Below are positions 8,566-16,498 of a DNA stretch of 43,245 bases, one piece after another (position 1 is the stretch's first letter; the number at the start of each line of letters is the position of its first letter). The notes under the pieces were generated by a model. The model did not search any database, was not told where the DNA came from, and was given only the letters and a program-made list of their open reading frames with translations. Made by a program: the position numbers and the translations under genes. The stretch lies in assembly GCA_019750475.1 (NCBI GenBank), contig JAIEOO010000026.1:1-43245 (forward strand). The letters are read 5' to 3'. This DNA comes from Acetobacteraceae bacterium (lineage in GTDB: Bacteria; Pseudomonadota; Alphaproteobacteria; Acetobacterales; Acetobacteraceae).

Positions 8566-9456
8566 TCACTCCCGCCAGCGGCGGTGCATCCAGAGCCATT
8601 GGCCGGGGTTCTCGCGCACCCAGCCCTCGATGATGCGGTTCAGCTCCGCCGTCGCGGCCTCGATCTCCACGCGGCCGGCGGCATCGCGGGGCAGGGCGAT
8701 GGGCTCCGTCAGCTCCAGCCGGAAGCGGGCGCCCGCCAGCCGGACCGCGCGCAGACCGTACACCGGCACGTCGTAGCGGCGGGCGAGCCGCGCGAGGAAG
8801 GGATTGGCCGCGACCGGCCGGCCGAAGAAGGGCACCCGCGGGCCCCGGCCGAAGCGCTGGTCGATCAGCATCCCCACCGCGAGCCCTTCCTCCAGCGCCT
8901 CGGCGAGGCGGATGGGGGCGGCGATCCCGGCCGGAATCAGCCGGCCCATGATCGGCTCCCGCATGGCGATGATGTCGGCGGCGATGCGCCGGTTGTTCGG
9001 CGTCCGGTAGAGGATGGCGGCCGCCTGGCCCATGCGGTGCGCCGCGACGGCGGGCAGCTCCCAGTTCGCCAGGTGGGCGGCGAAGACGAGGATGGGCTTC
9101 CCGGCGGCGCGGATGGCGGCGAATCGCTCGAGCGTCTCGGGCGAGGCCTCGATGCGGTCGCCGGCCCCGCGCGCCGCGTCGAAATCGAACAGCGCGCCGA
9201 GATGGGGGTATTCGCAGGCGGTGCGGCCGAGATTGTCCCACGCGGCGCGCGCGATCGCCCGGTGCTCGGCCTCGGTCTTCCCGGGGAAGGCGAGGCGCAG
9301 GTTGTCCATGGCGTGGCGGTGGTTGCGCGTCAGCGGGCCGAGGCTCCGCGCGACGAAGCCGCCCAGCGCCGAGGCGGCGTCGGGCCCGAGCAGCCGCAGC
9401 GCGGCGAAGACCAGCCGGACCAGCCCGGCCAGCAGGCGGTCGAGCAGGTCGTTCAA
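8566..9456 (-). CDS. Lysophospholipid / lipid A acyltransferase, LpxL (HtrB) family
   Basis: Inner-membrane acyltransferase that would move an acyl chain from acyl-ACP to lipid A or a related lipid. The 296-residue length fits LpxL/LpxM. An N-terminal hydrophobic helix (LLDRLLAGLVRLVFAALRLL) is followed by NHRHAMDNLRLAFPG, the catalytic HX4E motif HLANWE (His128, Glu133), the substrate-site segment ILYRTPNN and the C-terminal NPGQWLWMHRRWR typical of the family. The start is a TTG at 9456 that shares TTGA with the stop of the upstream oxidoreductase, so re-initiation by a terminating ribosome is likely. With acpP about 1.2 kb away, lipid metabolism is a local theme, though acpP is on the other strand. 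Confidence 0.88.
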   Translation of the reverse strand: MNDLLDRLLAGLVRLVFAALRLLGPDAASALGGFVARSLGPLTRNHRHAMDNLRLAFPGKTEAEHRAIARAAWDNLGRTACEYPHLGALFDFDAARGAGDRIEASPETLERFAAIRAAGKPILVFAAHLANWELPAVAAHRMGQAAAILYRTPNNRRIAADIIAMREPIMGRLIPAGIAAPIRLAEALEEGLAVGMLIDQRFGRGPRVPFFGRPVAANPFLARLARRYDVPVYGLRAVRLAGARFRLELTEPIALPRDAAGRVEIEAATAELNRIIEGWVRENPGQWLWMHRRWRE

Positions 9457-10475
9457 AGCGTGACGACGATCTTGCCGAAGACGTTGCGCGATTCGAGGCG
9501 GTGCAGCCCCTCGCCGAACCGGTCGAGCGGCAGCACGGTGTCGAGGACGGGCCGGATCCCCGCCGCCATCTTGTCGAGCGACTGGGCGATGTTCTCGCGC
9601 CGCGCGCCGAAGGAGCCGATGAGGCGAAGCTGGCGCTGGAACAGCATCATCAGGTTGGTCTCGGCGGAGACGCCGGAGGTGCTGCCGCAGGTGACGAGCC
9701 GCCCGCCCATCCGGAGCGAGAGCAGCGAGGCCGCCCAGGTCGCCGCCCCGACATGCTCGAACACCACGTCCACGCCCCGCTTGCCGGTGACGCGGCGGCA
9801 GACGCTCTCGAACCGGTCCACGTTGTAGTTGACCACGTGGTCGCAGCCGAGTTCCCGCGCCTTGGTCGCCTTCCACTCGTCGCCCACCGTGCCGATGACG
9901 GTGCAGCCGATCGCCTTGGCCATGCGCACGGCCGCCGTGCCGATGCCCGAGCCGGCGGCGTGCACCAGCACGACCTCCCCCGCCTGGAGGCCGGCGTTGT
10001 CGAACAGCATGTGCTGCACGGTCGAGAAGGTGATGCCGGCGCAGGCCGCGTCCTCGGTGGCGACGCCGTCCGGCACCGGCACGAGCAGGCGGGCCGGGAC
10101 GTTCACCAGCGCCTGCGCGAATCCATCGGCATGGAAGCCCCGCACGCCGGCGACGTTCTCGCAGAGATTGTCCCGCCCCTCGCGGCAGGCGCGGCAGGTG
10201 CCGCAGGTCATCCCGCCATAGGGCACGACGCGCTGGCCCGGGCGCAGCGCGGTGACGCCCGGCCCGGTCGCGGTCACTTCGCCCACGGCCTCGGCGCCCA
10301 CGGTCAGCGGCAGGGTGCGCTTCGCGAAGGCCATGCCGCGCCAGCCCCAGACATCGATGTGGTTCAGCGCCACCGCGCGGATGGCGATCTGGGCCTCGCC
10401 TTCGCCCGGCGGGGGCGGGTCCGGGATGTCCACGAGGTGAAGCTCGCGGTCGGCGAGAAGCTGGAGGGCACGCAT
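9453..10475 (-). CDS. Zinc-binding alcohol dehydrogenase-like oxidoreductase (MDR superfamily)
   Basis: NAD(P)H-dependent medium-chain dehydrogenase/reductase. A GroES-like domain at the start contains the structural zinc site C91-x2-C94-x2-C97-x7-C105; the Rossmann part shows HAAGSGIGTAAVRMAKAIGC. The catalytic-zinc ligands of true alcohol dehydrogenases are not seen: the family's usual Cys is Asp41 (NHIDVW) and the usual GHE is GAE (60-62). A quinone oxidoreductase-like role that keeps only the structural zinc is therefore more likely than classical alcohol oxidation. The protein has 340 residues, starts at the ATG at 10475 with no strong ribosome-binding site, and overlaps the acyltransferase start by four bases. 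Confidence 0.85.
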   Translation of the reverse strand: MRALQLLADRELHLVDIPDPPPPGEGEAQIAIRAVALNHIDVWGWRGMAFAKRTLPLTVGAEAVGEVTATGPGVTALRPGQRVVPYGGMTCGTCRACREGRDNLCENVAGVRGFHADGFAQALVNVPARLLVPVPDGVATEDAACAGITFSTVQHMLFDNAGLQAGEVVLVHAAGSGIGTAAVRMAKAIGCTVIGTVGDEWKATKARELGCDHVVNYNVDRFESVCRRVTGKRGVDVVFEHVGAATWAASLLSLRMGGRLVTCGSTSGVSAETNLMMLFQRQLRLIGSFGARRENIAQSLDKMAAGIRPVLDTVLPLDRFGEGLHRLESRNVFGKIVVTL

Positions 10476-10706
10476 GATCCGGGGGCGTAGCAAGGGCGAC
10501 GCCCCCGGTCCAACCACCACCCTCCGCCGATGCCGGCGCAGCGATGGCCGGGCTTGCCTTCCGGGCAGGGCGGCCCTAGGTCCGGCCGTCACGGGCCTGC
10601 CACGGGCAGCTAGGCCCGACCCCTATTCCGTGATAACCCGCCGCCGCCCGACGGGGGGTCAGGGCCCGGACGCCAGATCGGCGCCGCCAGCAGGAGAGAT
10701 TTCGAG

Positions 10707-10949
10707 ATGAGCGAGACCGCCGAGAAGGTGAAGAAGATCGTGGTGGAGCACCTGGGCGTCGAAGAGGCCAAGGTGACCCCCGAGGCTTCCTTCATCGACG
10801 ATTTGGGCGCGGACAGCCTCGACACGGTCGAACTCGTCATGGCCTTCGAGGAGGCCTTCGGCGTGGAGATCCCGGACGACGCCGCCGAGAAGATCACCAC
10901 CGTCAAGGACGCGATCGAGTTCATCGAGAAGCAGCAGGCCTCGGCCTGA
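10707..10949 (+). CDS. acpP: Acyl carrier protein
   Basis: Small acidic four-helix protein of 80 residues that carries growing fatty acyl chains on a 4'-phosphopantetheine arm. The attachment serine is Ser37 in [19 protein letters not shown], the invariant AcpP motif. Length, charge and the adjacent fabF make this the primary fatty-acid ACP rather than a specialised one. The ATG at 10707 follows AGGAGAG at a normal distance. The start region is divergent from the oxidoreductase (231-bp gap holding the promoter). fabD and fabG, which often precede acpP in this class of bacteria, are not present upstream. Confidence 0.97.
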   Translation: MSETAEKVKKIVVEHLGVEEAKVTPEASFIDDLGADSLDTVELVMAFEEAFGVEIPDDAAEKITTVKDAIEFIEKQQASA

Positions 10950-10981
10950 TCTGACGGGCAACGGGGAAGGGTTCGGCTGAG

Positions 10982-12265
10982 GTGTTCGCTCAGGGTTTCG
11001 CGCCGCGGCGCGTCGTCGTCACCGGCATGGGGATCGTCTCCCCGCTCGGCCTCGGGGTCGAGCATGTGTGGCGGCGGTTGGTGAATGGCGAGAGCGGCAT
11101 CTCGGCGATCCAGTCCTTCGACGTGAAGGACCTGCCCGCCAAGATCGCCGGCCACGTGCCGCACGGCACGAAGGCCGATGGCGGGCTCGACCTGAACGAG
11201 TGGATCCCGGTCAAGGACCAGAAGAAGATGGCCCGCTTCATCCAGCTCGCCTGGGTGGCGGCGGATGAGGCGATCGCCGATTCGGGCTGGGTGCCGGCCG
11301 ACGAGGAGGATCGCTGCGCCACGGGCGTGATGATCGGCTCCGGCATCGGCGGGCTGGAGGTGATCCAGGAAGCGGGCACCCTGGTCGCCGCCGGCCGCAC
11401 CCGCCGGCTCTCGCCCTTCTTCATCCCCTCGGCGCTGGTGAACCTCGCCTCGGGCCAGGTTTCGATCAAGTACGGCTTCAAGGGGCCGAACCACTCGGCC
11501 GTCACCGCCTGCGCCACGGGCGTGCACGCCATCGGCGACGCCGCCCGCCTGATCGCGCTCGGCGACGCCGAGGTGATGGTCGCCGGCGGCGCCGAGGCCG
11601 CGATCTGCGAGCTCGGCATCGGCGGCTTCTGCGCCGCGCGCGCCCTCTCGACCGGCTTCAACGACACGCCCGCCCAGGCCTCCCGTCCCTGGGACAAGGG
11701 GCGCGACGGCTTCGTCATGGGCGAGGGCGCGGGCGTGCTGGTGCTCGAGGAGTACGAGCACGCGAAGCAGCGCGGCGCGAAGATCTACGCCGAGGTCATC
11801 GGCTACGGCATGTCGGGCGACGCCTACCACATCACCTCGCCGACCGAGGACGGCGACGGCGGCTTCCGCGCCATGCGGGCGGCGCTGAAATCTGCCGGCG
11901 TCACTCCGGCCGAGGTCCAGTACGTGAACGCCCACGGCACCTCGACGCCCATGGGCGACGACATCGAGCTCTCCGCGGTCGAGCGGCTCTGGGGCGAGGA
12001 CGCCAAGGGCCTCGCCATGTCCTCGACCAAGTCGGCCGTGGGTCACCTGCTCGGCGCGGCGGGCGCGGTGGAGGCGATCTTCTCCATCCTCGCGATTCGC
12101 GACGACGTCGCGCCGCCGACCCTCAACCTCGACGAGCCCTCGCGCGAGAGCCCGATCGACCGCGTCGCCAAGGTCGCGCAGGACCGCAAGATCGAGGTCG
12201 CGCTGTCGAACAGCTTCGGCTTCGGCGGCACCAACGCCTCCGTCGTGTTCCGGGCGGCGCCCTGA
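10982..12265 (+). CDS. fabF: 3-oxoacyl-ACP synthase II
   Basis: Beta-ketoacyl-ACP synthase that condenses malonyl-ACP with acyl-ACP in fatty-acid elongation. The 427-residue protein has the thiolase-fold active site Cys177 in VTACATGVHAIGDAARL, and the two catalytic histidines in NAHGTSTPMGD and KSAVGHLLGAAG; SFGFGGTNAS near the end is also conserved. The N-terminus RRVVVTGMGIVSPLG is standard, with a few extra residues before it. The start is a GTG at 10982 with GGGGAAGG upstream, 32 bp after acpP, so the two are almost certainly cotranscribed. Confidence 0.97.
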   Translation: MFAQGFAPRRVVVTGMGIVSPLGLGVEHVWRRLVNGESGISAIQSFDVKDLPAKIAGHVPHGTKADGGLDLNEWIPVKDQKKMARFIQLAWVAADEAIADSGWVPADEEDRCATGVMIGSGIGGLEVIQEAGTLVAAGRTRRLSPFFIPSALVNLASGQVSIKYGFKGPNHSAVTACATGVHAIGDAARLIALGDAEVMVAGGAEAAICELGIGGFCAARALSTGFNDTPAQASRPWDKGRDGFVMGEGAGVLVLEEYEHAKQRGAKIYAEVIGYGMSGDAYHITSPTEDGDGGFRAMRAALKSAGVTPAEVQYVNAHGTSTPMGDDIELSAVERLWGEDAKGLAMSSTKSAVGHLLGAAGAVEAIFSILAIRDDVAPPTLNLDEPSRESPIDRVAKVAQDRKIEVALSNSFGFGGTNASVVFRAAP

Positions 12266-12273
12266 CATGCTCC

Positions 12274-12294
12274 GCCCGGGGGCATCCCCCGGGC
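12274..12294 (+). terminator. GC-rich hairpin between fabF and mltG
   Basis: GCCCGGGGG (12274-12282) and CCCCCGGGC (12286-12294) form a perfect 9-bp stem with the loop CAT, nine bases after the fabF stop. It is not followed by a T run, so it may attenuate or stabilise mRNA rather than terminate; mltG begins 50 bp later. Confidence 0.45.
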
Positions 12295-12344
12295 CGCCTT
12301 GGGCGTTGCGGGCCAGTCCCTTCCCAACCTGAGGCTTCGCGCCG

Positions 12345-13301
12345 ATGCGGCGTCTGCTGAAAATCCTCGGCTTGCTGCTGATGGCCGGGCTCGTGCTCGC
12401 GGGGGGCGCCGCCGTCCTCGCCTGGCGCCAGCTCGACGCGCCCGGTCCGCTCGCGGCGGCGAAGCCCGTCGTCGTGCCGCGCGGCGGCGTGGACGACATC
12501 GCCGGCGCGCTGCTCGCCCAGGGGGTCATCTCCCAACCGCGCCTGTTCTCGGCCGCCGCCTTGCTGACGCGCTCGGCCGGGCCGCTCCGCGCCGCGGAGT
12601 TCGAGTTCCCGGCCCAGGCCTCGATCCGCCAGGTGCTCGCCGTGCTGCGCGAGGCGCGGCCGGTCCAGCGGCGCCTGACCATCCCCGAAGGGTTCCTCTC
12701 GGGCCAGATCGCCGCCCTGCTGCAACGGACCGAGGGGCTGATCGGCGAGCTGCCGGCGATCCCCGAAGGCTCCGTTCTGCCCGAGACCTACAGCTTCCAG
12801 TGGGGCGACACCCGCGCCGCCGTGGTCCGCCGCGCGCAGGAGGCGATGGACCGCGCGCTGGCCGAGGCCTGGGCCAGCCGCGCGCCCAACCTGCCGCTCG
12901 CCTCGCCGCGCGAGGCCCTGGTGCTGGCCTCGATCATCGAGCGCGAGACGGGCGTGGCCAGCGAGCGCGCGCGGGTCGGCGGCGTCTTCGTCAACCGGCT
13001 GCGGCGCGGGATGATGCTGCAATCCGACCCGACGACGGCCTACGCCGTCAGCCCCGGGATGCCGCTCGACCGGCCGCTGACGCGGGCCGATCTCGACCGC
13101 GACCACCCCTTCAACACCTATCGCGTCCGCGGCCTGCCGCCCGGCCCCATCGCCTCGCCGGGCCGCGAATCGCTGCGCGCGGCCACGCAGCCCGAGGCGA
13201 CGGAGTTCCTGTTCTTCGTGGCGGACGGGACCGGCGGTCACGCCTTCGCCCGCACCCTCGAGGAGCACAACCGCAACGTCGCGCGGTGGCGGGCGCGGTA
13301 A
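12345..13301 (+). CDS. mltG: Endolytic murein transglycosylase MltG
   Basis: Inner-membrane lytic transglycosylase that cuts nascent glycan strands and limits peptidoglycan chain length. It has 318 residues: a single N-terminal membrane anchor (LLKILGLLLMAGLVLAGGAA), then a LysM-like region (VVPRGGVDDIAGALLAQGVI) and the YceG catalytic domain. The catalytic glutamate is Glu199 in LASIIERETG, and the conserved stretches SVLPETYSF, FVNRLRRGMMLQSDPT and YRVRGLPPGPI are all present. The acpP-fabF-mltG order is conserved in alphaproteobacteria; the usual following yicC and gmk are absent here and a repeat region begins instead. Confidence 0.95.
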   Translation: MRRLLKILGLLLMAGLVLAGGAAVLAWRQLDAPGPLAAAKPVVVPRGGVDDIAGALLAQGVISQPRLFSAAALLTRSAGPLRAAEFEFPAQASIRQVLAVLREARPVQRRLTIPEGFLSGQIAALLQRTEGLIGELPAIPEGSVLPETYSFQWGDTRAAVVRRAQEAMDRALAEAWASRAPNLPLASPREALVLASIIERETGVASERARVGGVFVNRLRRGMMLQSDPTTAYAVSPGMPLDRPLTRADLDRDHPFNTYRVRGLPPGPIASPGRESLRAATQPEATEFLFFVADGTGGHAFARTLEEHNRNVARWRAR

Positions 13302-13746
13302 TCCCCGCCGCGGTTGTCCGCGCCGCTCCGCCGCGCTGCGTTCTGCGGACGAATGCGGCGGGCGCCCCTGACCGCACGGGCGGCCGGCGGGACGGTCGGT
13401 CCCGGCCTTGCGCTGTCGCCGGGCTGATCGGTTGAGCGTGCGCCGCCCCCGCGGCGGAGCCGCTTACAGGCATCGCGGCGGAGCCGCTTCGGGACATCGC
13501 GGCGGAGCCGCTTCGGGGCATCGCGGCGGAGCCGCTTCGGGGCATCGCGGCGGGCGCTGGATGCAGGGCGCTTGGGGTGCGGGCGCGACCGAATGCGGGA
13601 GAGCGCCTGATCCGGCGCGGGGGTGCTGCCCTCGGCCAAAGTTTCGTTGGAGCGGCCGCGCTCCGTCGCCTAGGCTGCGCGCCGGCGCCCCGGACCGGGC
13701 GCGGCGGCGGAGACATCCGCGCCTGTTCGGCGAGGGAGGAACCAGC
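13302..13746. other. Non-coding gap of 445 bp with repeat array
   Basis: No convincing gene is visible between mltG and the next start at 13747. The gap contains a weak inverted repeat (GTCCGC at 13316 with GCGGAC at 13345), the 24-bp tandem array at 13451-13553, and the ribosome-binding site of the next gene. A plus-strand frame through the repeats is open and in phase with the 98-residue gene downstream, giving an octapeptide-like GHRGGAAS repeat, but it has no start signal and looks like composition-driven openness. Confidence 0.7.
13451..13553. repeat. 24-bp tandem repeat, four copies plus a partial, each with a hairpin core
   Basis: Copies start at 13451, 13475, 13499 and 13523, with a 7-base partial copy at 13547. 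The core of every copy is GCGGCGGAGCCGC, a 5-bp inverted repeat around GGA, followed by TTCGGGGCATC or close variants (the first copy has TTACAGGCATC, the second TTCGGGACATC). Copies 3 and 4 are identical, implying recent expansion. The hairpins could end transcription from mltG, bind protein or be simple slippage products. There are no spacers, so it is not a CRISPR. Confidence 0.9.
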
Positions 13747-14043
13747 ATGACGGCCTTCAACACCGTGCGTTTCCGCGTCAAGCCCGGCCGCGACCGGGAT
13801 TTCCTCGAGGCGCACCGCACCGTCGGCCAGGACTGGCCAGGCCTGGTCCACGCCAACATCATCAGGACGGCGGAGCACAGCTACTGCATCATCGCCGAAT
13901 GGACCGACACCGACGCGCTCGTGTCGGCGCGGCCGAACATGATCGCGACGCTGAACGGCTTCCGCGACACGCTCGAGGAGCTCGGGCCCGGTCTCGGCGT
14001 GACCGACGCCGTATCGGGCGCGGTCGTGATGGCGCTGAAGTAG
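13747..14043 (+). CDS. Small dimeric alpha/beta-barrel protein (antibiotic biosynthesis monooxygenase-like)
   Basis: A 98-residue cytoplasmic protein. The N-terminus MTAFNTVRFRVKPGRDRDFL has the pattern of the ABM/ferredoxin-like fold: a strand, then 'VKPG', then a helix. The second half includes HSYCIIAEWTDTDALVSARP and a C-terminal strand (SGAVVMALK). Such proteins act as small oxygenases, isomerases or unknown dimeric enzymes; no catalytic residue can be assigned. The ATG at 13747 is chosen because GGGAGGAA precedes it, although the same frame is open further upstream through the repeat array. It converges with the membrane protein gene, with 12 bp between the two stops. Confidence 0.7.
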   Translation: MTAFNTVRFRVKPGRDRDFLEAHRTVGQDWPGLVHANIIRTAEHSYCIIAEWTDTDALVSARPNMIATLNGFRDTLEELGPGLGVTDAVSGAVVMALK

Positions 14044-14055
14044 CGGGGGCGCCCG

Positions 14056-14478
14056 CTACGGGACGAACATGGCGAGCACGGCGCCGGCGGCGACGAGTTG
14101 CAGGATGTTGGCGAGGACCGAGAGGCGGTGCAGCCGGTCGAACAGGCGCTTCGCCGCCGCGTCGCCCGCCTGGGCGCGGTCCGAGGCGGCGTTGATCTGC
14201 GGCATCAGTCCCTGGCGCAGCCACACCGTCATGCCGGCGACGACGGCGAGGATGCCGGAGCCCGGCTTGCTGAGGGGGAACATGGCGACGGCGCCGGCCG
14301 CCGCCGTGCCGATCAGGAAGGCGTAGTAGAGCGGGAAGATCCCCCGCACGAAGCGCCCGGCCCACTCCGCCGGCAGCAGGCGGAACACGGTCGGTGCCAC
14401 GACGGTGGCGAAGAACACCATGCCGCCGAACAGCAGGGCGGCGGAGAACAGGGCCAGGAAGGCGAGCGCGTGATCCAT
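14056..14478 (-). CDS. DUF4149/TMEM205-like membrane protein
   Basis: A 140-residue integral membrane protein with about four hydrophobic segments: FLALFSAALLFGGMVFFATV, FPLYYAFLIGTAAAGAVAMF, the region around GILAVVAGMTVWL, and ANILQLVAAGAVLAMFV at the C-terminus. The pattern FGGMVFFATVVAPTVFRLL and the polar loop DRAQAGDAAAKRLFDRLHRL match the DUF4149 family related to eukaryotic TMEM205; the function is unknown. I start at the ATG at 14478; a GTG three codons upstream (14487) is also possible. It sits alone between a convergent gene and the amino-acid receptor. Confidence 0.78.
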   Translation of the reverse strand: MDHALAFLALFSAALLFGGMVFFATVVAPTVFRLLPAEWAGRFVRGIFPLYYAFLIGTAAAGAVAMFPLSKPGSGILAVVAGMTVWLRQGLMPQINAASDRAQAGDAAAKRLFDRLHRLSVLANILQLVAAGAVLAMFVP

Positions 14479-14536
14479 GCGCGCCACTTGGCCCGATCGG
14501 GCCCGGGCGCAAGCCGCCCGCGCCCGCCGGTTCCGC

Positions 14537-15586
14537 TCAGCGCGTCGGGAAGGGCACCTGGAGGCCGCCGCGGGTGAAGAGGTCGTTCAGGCCGCGGTCC
14601 ATCCGGAACACGGACCGGGCCCCGAGGTTCCGCTCGAACATCTCGCCGTAGTCGCCGACGGCGAGGATGGCGCGCAGCGCCCACTCGTCGGGCAGGCCCA
14701 TCGGTCCGCCGATGCCGGGTTGCGCGCCGAGCAGCCGCCGCACGCGCCAGTCCTCGTGCCCGAGGCTCTGCAGCGCGTTCGCCGAGGTCACGCCGAAATA
14801 CTCGGCTTCCAGCAGGGCGTGATGCACCCACGCCACCAGCGCCCGCCAGCCGTCGTCGCCGGAGCGGACATAGGGCGCGAGCGGCTCGCGCGAGACGATC
14901 TCGGGCAGCACGACCCACTCCTCCGGCACCGGCAGGTCGAGGATGCGCCGGACGTTGAGGGCCGAGCTGTCGGCGGCGAGGGCGTCGCACCGGCCCTCCC
15001 TCAGCGCCGCGACGGCGAGCGGCTGGGTCTCGTGGCGGAGCGTCCAGCCGAGCTGGAACCGGGCGCTGAAGCCCGCGAGGTTCTCGCCCGCCGTCCCCGC
15101 GCCCTCGGCGCCGGCCCAGCAGACCGTGCCGCCCTGCATCGCCCGCGGGCTCGCCACGCCGAGGCGCTGCGGCACGAGGAAGCCCATGCCGTCGAAGAAG
15201 GTCACCGCCGCGGGCGAGACCGTCCGGCCGGCGTCGCGCGACAGGGTGATGGTGGCGTTGCGGGCCAGCACCTCGATCTCGCGGCGGGCAAGCGCGTCGA
15301 GCCCGGCCTCGACGGCCGGCTGCGGCACGAAGCGCACCCGGCTCACGTCGTCCAGCACCGCCGCCGCCACGGCGGTGCAGGTATTGGCGTCGAGGCCGCG
15401 CATGACGCCCTGCGGGTCGGGGGCGGAGAAGCCTGGCAGCTCCCCGTCGACGCCGCAGCGGAGTTCGCCGCGCTGGCGGACATCGGCGAGGGTGGGCGAC
15501 TGAGCGGCGGTGGCCGCGGGCTGCGCGGCGGCGAGGCCGGGCAGCGCCAGGGTGAGGGCCGCGGCGCGGAGGAAGGGCCGGATCAT
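14537..15586 (-). CDS. Amino-acid ABC transporter substrate-binding protein, family 3 (AapJ-like)
   Basis: Periplasmic receptor resembling AapJ of the general L-amino-acid ABC system. The 349-residue protein begins with a signal peptide (MIRPFLRAAALTLALPGLAA) and continues with TLADVRQRGELRCGVDGELP and GFSAPDPQGVMRGLDANTC, the family-3 N-lobe pattern. NATITLSRDA, GGTVCWAGAEGAGTAGENL, and the C-terminal AILAVGDYGEMFERNLG are AapJ-like. No aapQMP permease or ATPase genes are adjacent, making it an orphan receptor. ATG at 15586. It is 27 bp downstream of the DUF4189 gene on the same strand and may be cotranscribed with it. Confidence 0.85.
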   Translation of the reverse strand: MIRPFLRAAALTLALPGLAAAQPAATAAQSPTLADVRQRGELRCGVDGELPGFSAPDPQGVMRGLDANTCTAVAAAVLDDVSRVRFVPQPAVEAGLDALARREIEVLARNATITLSRDAGRTVSPAAVTFFDGMGFLVPQRLGVASPRAMQGGTVCWAGAEGAGTAGENLAGFSARFQLGWTLRHETQPLAVAALREGRCDALAADSSALNVRRILDLPVPEEWVVLPEIVSREPLAPYVRSGDDGWRALVAWVHHALLEAEYFGVTSANALQSLGHEDWRVRRLLGAQPGIGGPMGLPDEWALRAILAVGDYGEMFERNLGARSVFRMDRGLNDLFTRGGLQVPFPTR

Positions 15587-15613
15587 GCTTGGTTCTCTCC
15601 CGTGTCTCGTGGG

Positions 15614-16498
15614 TTAGCAGCCCGGGGCGACGATGCGGCAGGCGGAGCCGGGACCCTCGGCGCGGCGGCAGGCGCGCAGCGCCTCCTGTTCGGCGGCCCG
15701 CTGCGTCTCGCCGCGGCCCGTCGTCCCGAGGTTCAGCACCTGGGTCGAAGGGCCGGCGGTCAGGGCGATGGCCTGCGGGTGGCGGCTGATCGCGAAGGCG
15801 ACGGCGCCGCACTGGTTCACCAACTCGCCCTGGAACTTGCAGGGGATGCGCCCGGCGGCGGCCTGGCAGGCGCGGACGGCGCGCGTGTTGACCTCAAGCC
15901 GGTCGGCCGAGCCGTTGCCGAAGCCGAAGAAGGGGTAGGGATTGTCGGTGAAGTAGAAGACGCCGAACCGCGTCCCCGCCGGCAGGGTGTCGGCCACCTG
16001 CTGCCCGACCTGCAGCCCCTGGCCGGTGACGCAGCGCTGCACGCATTGTCCCTGGGCGGCGGCCGGCTGGTTCTGGCAGGCGGCGGTGCAGCGCGCCTCG
16101 TCGCCGCGCAGGACGGCGGTGGTGGCGGCCATGGCCGCCACGGGCTGGAAGCAGGGCCCGCCATGCGGGCCGTCGGCGGCCGCGCCGCAGCGGAGGAAGG
16201 TCGCGGGGGCGAAGCGGTCGGCGGCGATCCGCGCGCGGTAGGCTGGCCCGTCGGAGCAGCGCACATCCCAGTAGCTGTCGCGGTCGGCGCCGAAGCCCGC
16301 ATGGCAGGTGGCGACGATCGCCGAGCAGGCATTGCCCCCCGCGCGGACAGCCTGGTGGAACAAGCTGCGGCGCTCGGGCTCGGACAGGGTCGCGACCGCG
16401 TCATGGGGCGGATTGCCGGTCTGGGCGGCGCTCTCCGCGGACAGAAAGAGGGCGAGGCACACGCCCAAGGCGATGCCGGCCATCGGACTTCGTTGCAT
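15614..16498 (-). CDS. Exported cysteine-rich DUF4189 protein
   Basis: A 294-residue secreted or periplasmic protein with a Sec signal peptide (MQRSPMAGIALGVCLALFLS, cleavage near AESAAQ). I count 15 cysteines in the mature part, spaced as if for several disulfides. The C-terminal region with NQCGAVAFAISRHPQAIALT and EALRACRRAEGPGSACRIVAPGC matches DUF4189, a domain of unknown function common in exported proteins. The first half (NACSAIVATCHAGFG, WDVRCSDGPAYRARI) is less familiar. ATG at 16498. It is divergent from the TRAP receptor gene, with 196 bp between their starts. Confidence 0.72.
   Translation of the reverse strand: MQRSPMAGIALGVCLALFLSAESAAQTGNPPHDAVATLSEPERRSLFHQAVRAGGNACSAIVATCHAGFGADRDSYWDVRCSDGPAYRARIAADRFAPATFLRCGAAADGPHGGPCFQPVAAMAATTAVLRGDEARCTAACQNQPAAAQGQCVQRCVTGQGLQVGQQVADTLPAGTRFGVFYFTDNPYPFFGFGNGSADRLEVNTRAVRACQAAAGRIPCKFQGELVNQCGAVAFAISRHPQAIALTAGPSTQVLNLGTTGRGETQRAAEQEALRACRRAEGPGSACRIVAPGC

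Noticed and set aside
13451-13553. Possible CRISPR array
   Set aside because: The 24-bp units are contiguous with no unique spacers and no cas genes are nearby.
13408-13746. N-terminal extension of the 98-residue gene through the repeat array
   Set aside because: There is no ribosome-binding site at the upstream start, the added sequence is Arg/Gly-rich, and a strong site precedes the ATG at 13747. It is kept only as a remote alternative.
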